Below, piece after piece: positions 44,118-53,488 of a stretch of 64,000 nucleotides of DNA (positions are counted from its first letter, which is position 1; every line of letters starts with the position of its first letter). The notes under the pieces were generated by a model that was not told where the DNA came from, searched no databases, and saw only the letters and a program-made list of their open reading frames with translations. The translations under genes were made by a program, and so were the position numbers. Source of the stretch: an uncultured Burkholderiales bacterium (GTDB taxonomy: Bacteria > Pseudomonadota > Gammaproteobacteria > Burkholderiales > Burkholderiaceae_C); assembly GCA_903886485.1 (NCBI GenBank), contig CAISMH010000011.1:1-64000 (forward strand). Reading direction: 5' to 3'.

Positions 44118-46060
44118 GCTGCTTTCCCCACGGGTGTGAAGGTTTTGGCGTCCGACAGTTTGAGCGTGGCGCTCACGCTGCCGGTGCGGCCGTCTTCGAA
44201 CTTCACTTGGGTTTCAATGAATTGTTCCGTGGCGCCGTTGTACAGCGCGGTGACCAAGGCGTCGTATTTTTCAGCGATGAAGCCGCGACGCACTTTGTTG
44301 GTTCGTGTGAGTTCGCCGTCGTCGGCATCCAACTCTTTGTGCAGCACGAGGAAGCGGCTCACTTGGCTGCCGGCCAAGAGTTCGTCAGCGGCCAAATCGG
44401 CGTTGACTTTCTCGACGCATTCTTTGATCAACTGATACACCTCTGGCTTTTGCGCCAAGTCGGTGTAACCCGCGTAAGGCAAGTTGCGACGCTCGGCCCA
44501 GTTGCCCACGGCTTCCATGTCGATGTTGATCATCACGCACACTTTTTCGCGCTGATCGCCATAGGCCACGACCTCTTTGATGTGCGGGAAGAACTTGAGT
44601 TTGTTCTCCACATACTTGGGTGCAAACATGGCGCCATCGTTCGTGCCGCCTTTGATACGGCCCACGTCTTTCACGCGGTCAATGATTTTCAAGTGGCCGT
44701 GCGCATCCAAGAAGCCCGCATCACTGGTGTGGTACCAGCCGTCGGCGGTCAGAACTTCTGCGGTGGCCGCGTCGTTTTTGTAGTAGCCCTTGAGCAAGCC
44801 CGGCGACTTGACCAAGATCTCGCCGTTGTCTGCCACTTTGATTTCCACCCCAGCGCAGGGGATGCCCACGGTGTCGGCGCGCGCTTCGTGGTCCGGCTGC
44901 AAGCAGACGAACACGGCTGTTTCGGTAGAGCCATAGAGCTGCTTCAAGTTCACGCCAATGGAGCGGTAGAAGCTGAACAAGTCTGGGCCAATGGCTTCAC
45001 CCGCGGTGTAGGCTACGCGCACGCGACTCATGCCGAGGTTGTTGCGCAGGGGGCCGTAAACCAAGAAGTTGCCGAGCGAGTAGAGCAAGCCGCCCACCAC
45101 ACCGATGGACTTGCCATCCATCTTGGTGGGGCCGTATTTGCGCGCTACGTCCATGAAGTAATGGAACATGCCGCGTTTGATCGCGCCCGCATCTTCCATG
45201 CGAATCATCACGCTGGTGAGCAAGCCCTCAAACACGCGCGGTGGGGCGAAGTAGTAAGTGGGGCCGATCTCTTTCAAGTCGATGGTGACGGTGGCGGCCG
45301 ACTCGGGGCAGTTCACCACATAGCCACAGTACAACCACTGGGCATAGCTGAAGATGTTTTGACCAATCCAAGCGGGGGGCAGGTAAGCCAACACATCTTC
45401 GTGCGAAGTGAGTTTGTCGAAGATGGCGCCCGCTTCGGCACGGTTGATGAGTGAGTGGTGGGTGTGAACCACGCCTTTGGGATTGCCCGTGGTGCCTGAG
45501 GTGAAGAACATGGCGCCCACATCGTCGGTGTGCGCCTGCTCCACTTCGCTGACGAAAAAGTCTGGGTGTTGTTGGGCAAACACGGCGCCAGCAGCGAGCA
45601 ACTCTTCGAGCGAGGCCAAGCCGGGCTCATCGTACTTACGCAGGCCACGTGGATCGTCAAAAAAGATATGGCTGATTTGGGGGCATTGCGCGCGAATCTC
45701 CAGCAGCTTGTCGACCTGCTCTTGGTCTTCCACCACACAGAAACGCACTTCGGCGTTGTTGAGTGAGAACACGCACTCGGGGCCCGCCGCATCTTGGTAC
45801 AAGGGGATAGGAATCGCACCCAAGGATTGCGCGGCCAACATGGTGGCGTACAAGCGGGGACGGTTGGAGCCAATCACCACCAAGTGCTCGCCACGCGCCA
45901 AGCCTGCTTGGTGCAAGCCGCACGCCATGTGCGCCACCATCTTGGCCATGTCGGACCAAGAGGTGGTTTGCCAAATGCCGTATTCCTTCTCGCGCATGGC
46001 CGGCGCATCAGGGCGCTCGCTGGCATGTTTGAGTAACAGTCGTGGGAACGTGGTCTGCAT
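44114..46060 (-). CDS. AMP-binding acyl-CoA synthetase (long-chain type)
   Basis: A 648-residue adenylate-forming ligase of the long-chain acyl-CoA synthetase (FAA1/AMP-binding) type. Seen: P-loop MFFTSGTTGNPKGVVHTHHS near 196-215, LAYLPPAWIGQ, LYGSTETAVFVCLQ, and TSDAGFLDAHGHLKIIDRVKD. ATG at 46060 is chosen because AAGGA lies 8 bases upstream; the frame opens further at a TTG without a site. First gene of operon 2, coupled to the LivG-like gene by a 4-base overlap. It should activate the imported acid to its CoA ester. A divergent Crp/Fnr gene and a palindrome lie upstream. Confidence 0.88.
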   Translation of the reverse strand: MQTTFPRLLLKHASERPDAPAMREKEYGIWQTTSWSDMAKMVAHMACGLHQAGLARGEHLVVIGSNRPRLYATMLAAQSLGAIPIPLYQDAAGPECVFSLNNAEVRFCVVEDQEQVDKLLEIRAQCPQISHIFFDDPRGLRKYDEPGLASLEELLAAGAVFAQQHPDFFVSEVEQAHTDDVGAMFFTSGTTGNPKGVVHTHHSLINRAEAGAIFDKLTSHEDVLAYLPPAWIGQNIFSYAQWLYCGYVVNCPESAATVTIDLKEIGPTYYFAPPRVFEGLLTSVMIRMEDAGAIKRGMFHYFMDVARKYGPTKMDGKSIGVVGGLLYSLGNFLVYGPLRNNLGMSRVRVAYTAGEAIGPDLFSFYRSIGVNLKQLYGSTETAVFVCLQPDHEARADTVGIPCAGVEIKVADNGEILVKSPGLLKGYYKNDAATAEVLTADGWYHTSDAGFLDAHGHLKIIDRVKDVGRIKGGTNDGAMFAPKYVENKLKFFPHIKEVVAYGDQREKVCVMINIDMEAVGNWAERRNLPYAGYTDLAQKPEVYQLIKECVEKVNADLAADELLAGSQVSRFLVLHKELDADDGELTRTNKVRRGFIAEKYDALVTALYNGATEQFIETQVKFEDGRTGSVSATLKLSDAKTFTPVGKAA

Positions 46061-46159
46061 TCCGAATCCTTGCTGTGTGTATGTCGACAAAAAATCATGA
46101 AGCGCAGGTCATGCACTTTGTGAGTTGGATGCGATAGTAGGAGTTGGTTTGACGCCAAG

Positions 46160-46177
46160 TTGTCGTTTCGACGACAA
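46160..46177. promoter_or_regulatory. Crp/Fnr-type palindrome between operon 2 and its regulator gene
   Basis: TTGTCGTTTCGACGACAA: perfect 7-base arms around TTCG, placed between the divergent ligase (start 46060) and Crp/Fnr (start 46234) genes. The TTGTC-N8-GACAA frame has the spacing of Crp/Fnr half-sites (compare TTGAT-N4-ATCAA for FNR). Likely target of the adjacent regulator. Confidence 0.65.
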
Positions 46178-46233
46178 TTTAGGGAAGACACCTACCAGTG
46201 ATTACCCGAGTCAAACTTTTATATTGAAAGCAG

Positions 46234-46941
46234 ATGGCACCAACACCCAGTGTTTACCAACGCCGCCGTGCGCCCACGGCGAATGAGTTGGTACAAATTC
46301 CATGGTTGGGGTTACTCACACCCAGCGAACGCAAGCGCATTGAGTCACAACTGGTGGTGAGTGACCCCATGCCCGGCGACTACGTGTGTCGCATGGGCCG
46401 TCAAGCCACGTATTGGTTTGGTGTGGTGGAAGGCTTGTTGAAGATGAGCACCGACAGCGCCAGTGGTCGCACCATCACGTACACGGGCGTTCCCCCTGGG
46501 GGGTGGTTTGGCGAGGGCACGGCGATCAAGCGTGAAACTTACCGCTACAACATCATGGCCTTGCGTCGCAGCGTGGTGGCCGGCTTGCCGATTGACACGT
46601 TTCATTGGTTACTGGACAACTCGATTGGCTTTAACCGTTTTGTGATGAACCAACTCAACGAGCGCTTGGCCCAGTTCATCGAAGCCCGCGAGATCGACCG
46701 CTCCAACGATCCAGATGTGCGCGTGGCACGCAACTTGGCCGCGCTGTTTAACCCCACCTTGTTTCCGGGGGTGGGTGAGATGCTGCGCATCACGCAGCAA
46801 GAGTTGGCTTATTTGGTGGGCCTGTCACGCCAACGCGTGAATGTGGCCCTCAACCGCCTAGAAGAACAAGGCGCCATTCGCATTGAATACGGTGGCATGC
46901 GCGTCCTGGACTTGGCGGCATTGCGCGCCAGCGGCACTTAG
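46234..46941 (+). CDS. Crp/Fnr family transcriptional regulator
   Basis: A 235-residue regulator. Residues about 35-145 form the cyclic-nucleotide-binding-like barrel (MPGDYVCRMGRQATYWFGVV, PPGGWFGEGTAI); about 155-230 the winged helix with ITQQELAYLVGLSRQRVNVALNRLEEQG. There is no FNR-type cysteine cluster (one Cys only), so oxygen sensing through an Fe-S cluster is unlikely; the ligand is unknown. The recognition helix SRQRVNVAL differs from those of CRP and FNR, consistent with a TTGTC/GACAA site. Divergent from operon 2, which it probably controls. Confidence 0.87.
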   Translation: MAPTPSVYQRRRAPTANELVQIPWLGLLTPSERKRIESQLVVSDPMPGDYVCRMGRQATYWFGVVEGLLKMSTDSASGRTITYTGVPPGGWFGEGTAIKRETYRYNIMALRRSVVAGLPIDTFHWLLDNSIGFNRFVMNQLNERLAQFIEAREIDRSNDPDVRVARNLAALFNPTLFPGVGEMLRITQQELAYLVGLSRQRVNVALNRLEEQGAIRIEYGGMRVLDLAALRASGT

Positions 46942-46954
46942 AATTCAGCCCCTT

Positions 46955-47812
46955 ATGTCAGACACACCCACAGAACTCACACGCCTCAACAAACGCATGG
47001 CCGAACTCGGGCTTTGCTCACGCCGCGAGGCCGATGCGTGGATTGAGCAAGGCTGGGTGTTGGTCAATGGCCGCCCCGCCGAAATGGGCGTGAAAGTAGG
47101 CTCTAAGGACCGCGTTGAAGTGGACCCCCGCGCCAAAGGCCACCAAGACACACAAGTCACTGTTTTGCTGCACAAACCCATGGGCTACGTGAGTGGTCAA
47201 GCCGAAGATGGGCATGAGCCCGCGATCATGCTGATCAACCCTCGCACGCATTGGGCGGGTGACTCGTCCAAACGACGCTTCACGCCCACACAGTTGCGCA
47301 GCCTCGCCCCGTCGGGCCGACTCGACATCGATTCCACCGGCTTGTTGGTGTTGACACAAGACGGTCGCGTCGCCCGTCAGTTGATTGGCGAAGACTCGGA
47401 GATGGAAAAAGAATATTTGGTGCGCGTGACCTACACCGGCCACGAAAACACCGCCGCTGCCACTGCCGCATCGGCCACCTATGGCGGCAGAGCAAACCCA
47501 CTCAGCGCCATTGGTGACCACGACCGCGTGACCAACAACGTGCAAGCGGTGTTTCCAAAGGCCCAACTCGAACGCTTGCGCCACGGTTTGAGTTTGGACG
47601 GCAAACCCCTCAAGCGTGCACAGGTGGAGTGGCAAAACCCAGAGCAACTTCGCTTTGTCTTGACCGAAGGAAAAAAGCGCCAAATTCGCCGCATGTGCGA
47701 ACAAGTCGGCCTTCAGGTTGTGGGGCTCAAGCGCATTCGCATTGGACACGTCCAACTGGGGCAGCTGCCGCCAGGCCAGTGGCGGTATTTGGGTGCACAC
47801 GAACGTTTTTAA
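46955..47812 (+). CDS. rluF: 23S rRNA pseudouridine synthase, RluF-like
   Basis: A 285-residue RsuA/RluF-family enzyme. N-terminal S4 domain (LNKRMAELGLCSRREADAWI) binds RNA; the catalytic Asp is in PSGRLDIDSTGLLVLTQDG; the C-terminal block KKRQIRRMCEQVGLQVVGLKR is family-typical. ATG at 46955 is chosen because it begins before the S4 domain with no overlap; an upstream frame would overlap the Crp/Fnr gene. An insertion around TTHWAG-like residues 100-115 is slightly longer than in E. coli RluF. A strong terminator follows. Confidence 0.82.
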   Translation: MSDTPTELTRLNKRMAELGLCSRREADAWIEQGWVLVNGRPAEMGVKVGSKDRVEVDPRAKGHQDTQVTVLLHKPMGYVSGQAEDGHEPAIMLINPRTHWAGDSSKRRFTPTQLRSLAPSGRLDIDSTGLLVLTQDGRVARQLIGEDSEMEKEYLVRVTYTGHENTAAATAASATYGGRANPLSAIGDHDRVTNNVQAVFPKAQLERLRHGLSLDGKPLKRAQVEWQNPEQLRFVLTEGKKRQIRRMCEQVGLQVVGLKRIRIGHVQLGQLPPGQWRYLGAHERF

Positions 47813-47854
47813 GTCCCACATCGCCCAGCGGTTTGCCCCCCTTGAAATTGAGGC

Positions 47855-47886
47855 CAACGCCCCACACCTTGGGGCGTTGTTTTTTG
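47855..47886 (+). terminator. Rho-independent terminator after rluF
   Basis: CAACGCCCCA (47855-47864) pairs perfectly with TGGGGCGTTG (47870-47879) around a CACCT loop and is followed by TTTTTT. It separates rluF from htpG. Confidence 0.92.
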
Positions 47887-47904
47887 TAATTTAGTTTTGA
47901 AACC

Positions 47905-49866
47905 ATGACCAAACAAACCCACTCCTTCCAAGCCGAAGTCTCGCAACTGCTGCACCTTGTCACGCACTCGCTGTACTCAAACAAAGAAATTTTCTTACGC
48001 GAGCTGGTCTCTAACGCCTCTGACGCCTGCGACAAGCTGCGCTATGAAGGTCTGAACAACGATGCCTTGTTTGAAGGCCAGTCCGACCTCGAAGTGCGCG
48101 TGAGCTTTGACAAAGAGGCCAAGACCTTGACCATTGCCGACAACGGCATTGGCATGAGCCAAGAAGAAGCCATTGCCCACCTTGGCACGATTGCTAAAAG
48201 CGGCACCCGCGAGTTCATGGGCAAACTCAGCGGCGACCAAAAGACAGATGCCAAAGACCAAGGCGCCTTGATTGGCCAGTTTGGTGTGGGGTTTTATTCC
48301 GGCTATATCGTGGCCGACCGCATCACGGTGGAATCACGCCGTGTCGGCCTCCAGCCCAGTGAAGGCGTGCGTTGGAGCAGCGCAGGCACAGGTGATTTTG
48401 AGGTGGAGACCATCACCCAAACCGAACGCGGCACCAAGATCATCTTGCACCTGCGTGACGATGCCGAGGAGTACCTGAGCGCATGGAAACTCAAGTCAGT
48501 CATCAACAAATATTCGGACCACATCTCTTTGCCCATTCGCATGCGCAAAGAGGAATGGAAAGAGGGCGAAAACGATCAGCCCGGCGAAATGGTGTTGACC
48601 GATGAATGGGAAACCATCAACCAAGCGAATGCGCTGTGGGCTCGTCCCAAAAAAGAGGTGACGGACGAGCAACACGCCGAGTTCTACAAACACATCAGCC
48701 ACGACTTCGAGCCACCTTTGGCTTGGAGCCACAACCGCGTGGAGGGCAGCACCGAGTACACACAGCTGCTGTACATCCCCGGCAAAGCGCCGATGGACTT
48801 GTTCAACCGCGACAAAAAGGCGGGCTTGAAGCTGTACGTCAAGCGCGTGTTCATCATGGACGACGCCGAGGCGCTGATGCCGTCTTACCTGCGCTTCATC
48901 AAGGGCGTGGTGGACTCCGCCGATTTACCCCTGAACGTGAGCCGCGAGTTGCTGCAAGAAAGCCGCGACGTCAAAGCCATTCGTGAAGGCAACACACGCC
49001 GCGTGTTGGCCGTGTTGGAAGACTTGGCTAAGTACGACAAAGCCCCCACCGCCAGTGACGATGGTGTGACGGATGTCCTCAGCGACGAAGACAAGGCCAA
49101 GCAAGGCAAGTACACCCAGTTCTATGCCGAGTTCGGCGCGGTGCTCAAAGAAGGCTTGGGCGAAGACTTTGCCAACAAAGACAAACTCGCCAAACTGCTG
49201 CGATTTGCCAGCACCAGCACGGACAGCGTGAGCGTGTCATTGGCCGACTACAAAGCGCGCATGAAAGAAGGCCAAGAGGCTATCTACTACATCACCGCGG
49301 ACACACTGGCCGCGGCTAAGAACAGCCCGCAACTCGAAGTGTTCCGTAAAAAGGGCATTGAGGTGCTGTTGATGACCGACCGCGTGGACGAGTGGGCGCT
49401 GAACTTTGTCAAAGAGTTTGACGGCACACCTTTGCAATCCGTGGTCAAGGGCGCGGTGGATTTGGGCAAGCTGCAAGACGACACTGAGAAAAAGGCGGCC
49501 GAAGACGCGGCAGAGGCGTTCAAGCCTGTCTTGGCCAAGCTCAAAGAAGCTTTGAAGGACAAGGCCGAAGACGTGCGCGTGACCAGTCGTTTGGTCGTCT
49601 CGCCTGCTTGCTTGGTGGTCAATGACCACGGCATGTCCATGCAACTCGCCCGCATGCTCAAACAAGCGGGTCAACAAGCGCCTGACATGAAACCCATCTT
49701 GGAAGTTAACGCGGAGCACGCCTTGGTGAAAAAACTCAGTGGCGATGCCAACCCCCACTTCAACGACTTGGCGCACATCTTGTTCGACCAAGCTTTGTTG
49801 GCCGAAGGTGGTTTGCCAGAAGACCCTGCCGCCTATGTGAAACGGGTGAACGCGCTTTTGGTGTAA
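47905..49866 (+). CDS. htpG: Molecular chaperone HtpG (Hsp90)
   Basis: A 653-residue cytoplasmic Hsp90 ATPase. Seen: N-terminal ATP pocket with [16 protein letters not shown] (25-45), [13 protein letters not shown] and [14 protein letters not shown]; the middle-domain [16 protein letters not shown] with the catalytic Arg; C-terminal dimerisation region to VNALLV. Length is slightly above E. coli HtpG (624). It lies between a terminator and the HAD gene (10 bases on). No sigma32 promoter could be verified by eye. Confidence 0.96.
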   Translation: MTKQTHSFQAEVSQLLHLVTHSLYSNKEIFLRELVSNASDACDKLRYEGLNNDALFEGQSDLEVRVSFDKEAKTLTIADNGIGMSQEEAIAHLGTIAKSGTREFMGKLSGDQKTDAKDQGALIGQFGVGFYSGYIVADRITVESRRVGLQPSEGVRWSSAGTGDFEVETITQTERGTKIILHLRDDAEEYLSAWKLKSVINKYSDHISLPIRMRKEEWKEGENDQPGEMVLTDEWETINQANALWARPKKEVTDEQHAEFYKHISHDFEPPLAWSHNRVEGSTEYTQLLYIPGKAPMDLFNRDKKAGLKLYVKRVFIMDDAEALMPSYLRFIKGVVDSADLPLNVSRELLQESRDVKAIREGNTRRVLAVLEDLAKYDKAPTASDDGVTDVLSDEDKAKQGKYTQFYAEFGAVLKEGLGEDFANKDKLAKLLRFASTSTDSVSVSLADYKARMKEGQEAIYYITADTLAAAKNSPQLEVFRKKGIEVLLMTDRVDEWALNFVKEFDGTPLQSVVKGAVDLGKLQDDTEKKAAEDAAEAFKPVLAKLKEALKDKAEDVRVTSRLVVSPACLVVNDHGMSMQLARMLKQAGQQAPDMKPILEVNAEHALVKKLSGDANPHFNDLAHILFDQALLAEGGLPEDPAAYVKRVNALLV

Positions 49867-49876
49867 AACTGAGTCC

Positions 49877-50617
49877 ATGACACACGTGGACACCCCCACC
49901 TCACCTTCGTTCAACGAAATCAAGGCCAACACGCAGGTGTTGGCCTTTGACATTTTTGGCACCGTGGTTGATTGGCACGGCAGCATTGTGCGAGAGGTGC
50001 AGTCGCTCTACCCCTCGGTGGATGCCAACGCCTTTGCCTTAGCTTGGCGCGCGGGCTACCAGCCTGCCATGGCGCGTGTGCGCTCTGGCGAGCTAGGCTG
50101 GACGCGCATTGATGAGTTGCATCGGTTGATTTTGGAGTCCTTACTACCGCGATTTGGTTTGGCGCATTTGAGTGAGGCCGAGCGCGTTCACCTCAACCGT
50201 GTGTGGCATCGCTTAGACGCTTGGCCTGACAGCGTGGCGGGCTTGCAGCGTTTGAAAAAGAAATTCACGATTTGCAGCTTGTCCAACGGCAACCTCGGCC
50301 TGCTGACCAACATGGCCAAGCGCGCAGGACTGCCTTGGGACTGCGTGTTGTCGGCTGAGGTGTTTCGCGCTTACAAGCCCGACCCTGCGGCTTACCTTGG
50401 CGTGGCCCATGTGTTTGATGTGGCGCCGCACCAGGTCATGCTGTGCGCCGCGCATCACGATGATTTGGTCGGTGCACGTGCTTGTGGCTTACGCACGGCG
50501 TACATCGAACGGCCACTGGAGTTTGGTTCTGCGCAGCCGAAGGATGTGTCACCTCAAGTGGGCAATGACTTACATGCTCCAAACATTCAAGCCTTGGCCG
50601 ATCTGTTGGGGTGTTAA
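49877..50617 (+). CDS. HAD-superfamily hydrolase, haloacid dehalogenase type II
   Basis: A 246-residue HAD protein. Motif I FDIFGTVVDW (nucleophile Asp), motif II SLSNGN, Lys in FRAYKPDPAAYL and motif III region CAAHHDDLVGARACGL. This fits the (S)-2-haloacid dehalogenase family, but the Ser-Ser-Asn-x-x-Asp segment of proven dehalogenases is replaced by AAHHDD, so another small phosphate or haloacid substrate is possible. It follows htpG by 10 bases and overlaps the convergent SrkA-like gene by 4. Confidence 0.8.
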   Translation: MTHVDTPTSPSFNEIKANTQVLAFDIFGTVVDWHGSIVREVQSLYPSVDANAFALAWRAGYQPAMARVRSGELGWTRIDELHRLILESLLPRFGLAHLSEAERVHLNRVWHRLDAWPDSVAGLQRLKKKFTICSLSNGNLGLLTNMAKRAGLPWDCVLSAEVFRAYKPDPAAYLGVAHVFDVAPHQVMLCAAHHDDLVGARACGLRTAYIERPLEFGSAQPKDVSPQVGNDLHAPNIQALADLLGC

Positions 50618-51618
50618 GCGTTGAGGGGTTCTTCTTGCATCGCTTCGCACTGCTCGACCAACATGTGCGTTTGTCCAGCCCAATAGTCGCTGCTGCCAAA
50701 CCATGAAAAGTGCTGCACAAAGGCGGGGTCGTCTTTGCGATGCGCCAACCATGCGCTGTAGTGAATCAAGCGCAGGGTGCGCAATGGTTCGATCAACGCC
50801 AGCTCGCTGCGGTTGAGTTCACGCATTTGCTCGTAACCCTCTAAGAGCATGGAGAGCTGCTGCGTGCGTTGCGCGCGGTCCCCACTGAGCAGCATCCACA
50901 AGTCTTGTATCGCTGGCCCCATGCGGGCGTCGTCCAAGTCCACAAAGTGAGGCCCTCCGTTGGGCAAGTCTGTGGGCGTCCACAAGATGTTGCCCGGATG
51001 ACAGTCACCGTGCAGTCGCAAGTGCAGCGCAGGATGCGCTGCACATATGTGCGTTGCCAACTCAATGGCTTGGTTGCAAGCGGCGAGCCATTCTGTTTGT
51101 TGGTCCATTGGAATGATGCGGTGCGCCACCAACCAATCACGCGAGTCAACCGCAAATGTGTTGACGTTCAAGGTCGGGCGCGTCACAAATTTTTGCTGCG
51201 CTCCTACGTTGTGCAAGCGTGCGATGAAACGACCAATCCACTCCAACACTTCACCGTCATCCAATTCGGGCATCCGACCGCCACGACGCGGACTCACACT
51301 GAATGCAAAACCATGCGCATGATGCAATGTTTGACCATGCAAGGTCAGCGGCCCCACCAAAGGCACTTCGTCGGCCATCAATGCGGCTGCAAATGCGTGT
51401 TCTTCTAATATTTGTGCATCGGTCCATCGCTCGGGTCTATAAAACTTGGCAACCAACGAGCTATCGTCGTCGAGCATGACTTGGTAAACCCGATTTTCAT
51501 AGGAGCTTAAGGCGGTCAAACGCCCGTCGACAGCGAGCCCTAAATCAGACAGTGAATCCAACACCACATCGGGCGTGAGCGATTCGTAGACATGGTGTGT
51601 AGGACCAGCCTCAGACAC
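50614..51618 (-). CDS. srkA: Stress response kinase A family protein
   Basis: A 334-residue aminoglycoside-phosphotransferase-fold kinase of the SrkA/RdoA/YihE type. Seen: ALSSYENRVYQVMLDDDSSL and VAKFYRPERWTDAQILEEH near the N-terminus, catalytic LRLHGDCHPGNILW near residues 201-214, and HFVDLDDARMGPAIQDLWML with the metal-binding Asp. In E. coli this Ser/Thr kinase counteracts stress-induced death. Its start overlaps the DUF1840 gene by 8 bases. Confidence 0.88.
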   Translation of the reverse strand: MSEAGPTHHVYESLTPDVVLDSLSDLGLAVDGRLTALSSYENRVYQVMLDDDSSLVAKFYRPERWTDAQILEEHAFAAALMADEVPLVGPLTLHGQTLHHAHGFAFSVSPRRGGRMPELDDGEVLEWIGRFIARLHNVGAQQKFVTRPTLNVNTFAVDSRDWLVAHRIIPMDQQTEWLAACNQAIELATHICAAHPALHLRLHGDCHPGNILWTPTDLPNGGPHFVDLDDARMGPAIQDLWMLLSGDRAQRTQQLSMLLEGYEQMRELNRSELALIEPLRTLRLIHYSAWLAHRKDDPAFVQHFSWFGSSDYWAGQTHMLVEQCEAMQEEPLNA

Positions 51619-51961
51619 CCCAAACGACCTCTTTGTCTTCGGCGTGTGCGCGTTTGAGCATGTCGATGAATGGCACCACGCGTTGTTTCAAACGGATGGT
51701 GCGAGAGCCCTCTGCTGTGGCATGAGGTTGGGTGGCATCTTCTTCTTTGACTTCGTCTTTGGCAGCCTCTTGGTTGGCTTGATACGCTGACTCTTCTTGC
51801 ACAACGGCTGCATGCAAGGCGTCAATCGCTGAAAGCATCTCAGCAACCATGATGATGCCCTTCGGCCCTGGCTCTTTGCCAATCAGCGTCAGGATGTGTT
51901 TGCCCTGCGGCTCCAGCATGATGAGGTCGCCTGTGGCCTTGGATTTGAATTTGTACAACAT
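51611..51961 (-). CDS. DUF1840 domain protein
   Basis: A 116-residue cytoplasmic protein starting MLYKFKSKATGDLIMLEPQG, the usual beginning of DUF1840 proteins of betaproteobacteria and gammaproteobacteria. The middle is acidic (EEDATQPHAT) and the end has VPFIDMLKRAHAEDKEVVWGV, also family-typical. Function unknown. It overlaps srkA by 8 bases and is probably cotranscribed with it. Confidence 0.8.
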   Translation of the reverse strand: MLYKFKSKATGDLIMLEPQGKHILTLIGKEPGPKGIIMVAEMLSAIDALHAAVVQEESAYQANQEAAKDEVKEEDATQPHATAEGSRTIRLKQRVVPFIDMLKRAHAEDKEVVWGV

Positions 51962-51993
51962 GTTTTTATTGTGCGCCTTTGCTGCGTAGGGTC

Positions 51994-52863
51994 CTAGTGG
52001 TTTGTGTTGCTCATTGCAAGCAAGGGATCGACGATCTGATGGAATGCATCGGCTTGTTCAAACATCACCCAATGTCCCGCGTTATGCACGACATGAAAAG
52101 AGGACAAGCGCGTGAGCACCTGCGGCACTTTTGTCAATGTACCGTCGTAGAGCGCATCGTGCTCACCCCACACGCCATGCACAGGGCACGTCCATTGCCC
52201 TTGCACTTGCGCCAAGATGTCAGTGCGCGCAATACGACGACGACGCATCCGGTCGCGCTCGACATTGGCTTGCTGCATATCAATCAGCTCATCAGTCACG
52301 CTGTCTGCATGCGCCAACATCATGGCTTGAAGGTTGTGTCTGTGCACTTCGCGTTGGGCTGCCACATCCATGCTGGGTGTCATGCCGCGCAGGGCCAATT
52401 TTTGGCTGAAGAGTCCGAGACCCGGTACACCAACCAGAATCAAGCTGCGCACGCGTGCTGGATGTTTTGCGGCCAATAGGCCCGCGCTCAAGCCACCAAA
52501 TGAAAAGGCCATGATGTCCACCGCACGCCCTGCAAATGTGGCTTGGAGTATTTCAGCCAAATACGGAACCAGTCCATTAGCATCCGACACATCAGCGGGC
52601 AGGCTCGAGTCGCCAAACCCCGGCATATCCAATGCCCAAACAGGACGGTATTTAGCTAAATGCGTGACGTTGCGTATCCAGTGCGTCCAACTGCCAGAGC
52701 CTCCATGGAGCAGCACCAACGGGTGGTGTGCATCACCAACCTGCTGACTCAATTCAGCCTTAGATGAGCTGTGGGGACCCCAGACGTGCCATACGGCATG
52801 ACCCCAAGCGTAGTGCTGAACAACGCGCTCAGACAAGGCTTCAATTTTTCGAATTTGGACCAT
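51994..52863 (-). CDS. Alpha/beta hydrolase
   Basis: A 289-residue alpha/beta-hydrolase fold protein. Seen: oxyanion LLHGGSGSWTHWIRNV, nucleophile elbow MAFSFGGLSAG (Ser), VWGEHDALYDG with the acid residue, and the late HVVHNAGHWVMFEQ with the catalytic His. The elbow SFGG and cap size resemble MhpC/BioH-type hydrolases. ATG at 52863 (MVQIRKIEALSE) is preferred to an upstream frame that runs into the terminator. Substrate unknown. Confidence 0.8.
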   Translation of the reverse strand: MVQIRKIEALSERVVQHYAWGHAVWHVWGPHSSSKAELSQQVGDAHHPLVLLHGGSGSWTHWIRNVTHLAKYRPVWALDMPGFGDSSLPADVSDANGLVPYLAEILQATFAGRAVDIMAFSFGGLSAGLLAAKHPARVRSLILVGVPGLGLFSQKLALRGMTPSMDVAAQREVHRHNLQAMMLAHADSVTDELIDMQQANVERDRMRRRRIARTDILAQVQGQWTCPVHGVWGEHDALYDGTLTKVPQVLTRLSSFHVVHNAGHWVMFEQADAFHQIVDPLLAMSNTNH

Positions 52864-52880
52864 TCTGAAATTCCCAAGAA

Positions 52881-52912
52881 AAACGCCCACTGAATAAATT
52901 CAGCGGGCGTTT
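52881..52912 (-). terminator. Terminator of the alpha operon and initiator tRNA
   Basis: A stem of about 14 pairs with one A-C mismatch: AAACGCCC-a-CTGAA pairs with TTCAG-c-GGGCGTTT (loop TAAA), ending in T's on either strand. It follows the tRNA on the minus strand and precedes the hydrolase start by 18 bases. Confidence 0.85.
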
Positions 52913-52917
52913 TAAAG

Positions 52918-52994
<77 letters not shown>

Positions 52995-53016
52995 TCAAGA
53001 GGATTAGTATAACCTA

Positions 53017-53412
53017 TTAAGCGGCTGTTTCAGTAGAAGAAGCCTCAGAAACTTCTGCGCGGTCTACCAATTCAACATATGCCATTGGTGCGTTGTCACC
53101 CACGCGGAAACCCATTTTCAAGATGCGGGTGTAACCACCAGGACGGGTCTTGAAACGTGGGCCCAATTCATTGAACAGTTTTACCACGCTGTCACGATCA
53201 CGCAAGCGATCGAAAGCCAAACGACGGTTTGCGACGGTTGGCTCTTTGGCCAAGGTGATCATCGGTTCGATGACGCGACGCAATTCTTTGGCTTTTGGCA
53301 ATGTGGTTTTGATGGCTTCATGCTCAATGAGCGAATTCATCATGTTGCGCAACATCGCCAAGCGGTGTGATGTTGTGCGGTTAAGTTTGCGAAGTCCGTG
53401 TCCGTGACGCAT
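53017..53412 (-). CDS. rplQ: 50S ribosomal protein L17
   Basis: A 131-residue protein with the L17 signature [20 protein letters not shown] at its start and [20 protein letters not shown] near the end. It sits at the polypeptide-exit side of the 50S subunit. Last protein gene of the alpha operon, 76 bases after rpoA. The C-terminus has a short acidic tail ([10 protein letters not shown]), common in this order. Confidence 0.97.
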   Translation of the reverse strand: MRHGHGLRKLNRTTSHRLAMLRNMMNSLIEHEAIKTTLPKAKELRRVIEPMITLAKEPTVANRRLAFDRLRDRDSVVKLFNELGPRFKTRPGGYTRILKMGFRVGDNAPMAYVELVDRAEVSEASSTETAA

Positions 53413-53488
53413 TTTGATTTCCTTTGATGTTTTGCCGGCCGCCGTATCAGGTACGGCCAGGGGACGTTATGTCAGATTGTTTTTAAGT

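Noticed and set aside
44207..45454. A 415-codon open frame on the plus strand
   Set aside because: It lies entirely antisense to the acyl-CoA synthetase gene, whose product has all family motifs; the antisense product has none. GC-rich third positions leave such frames open.
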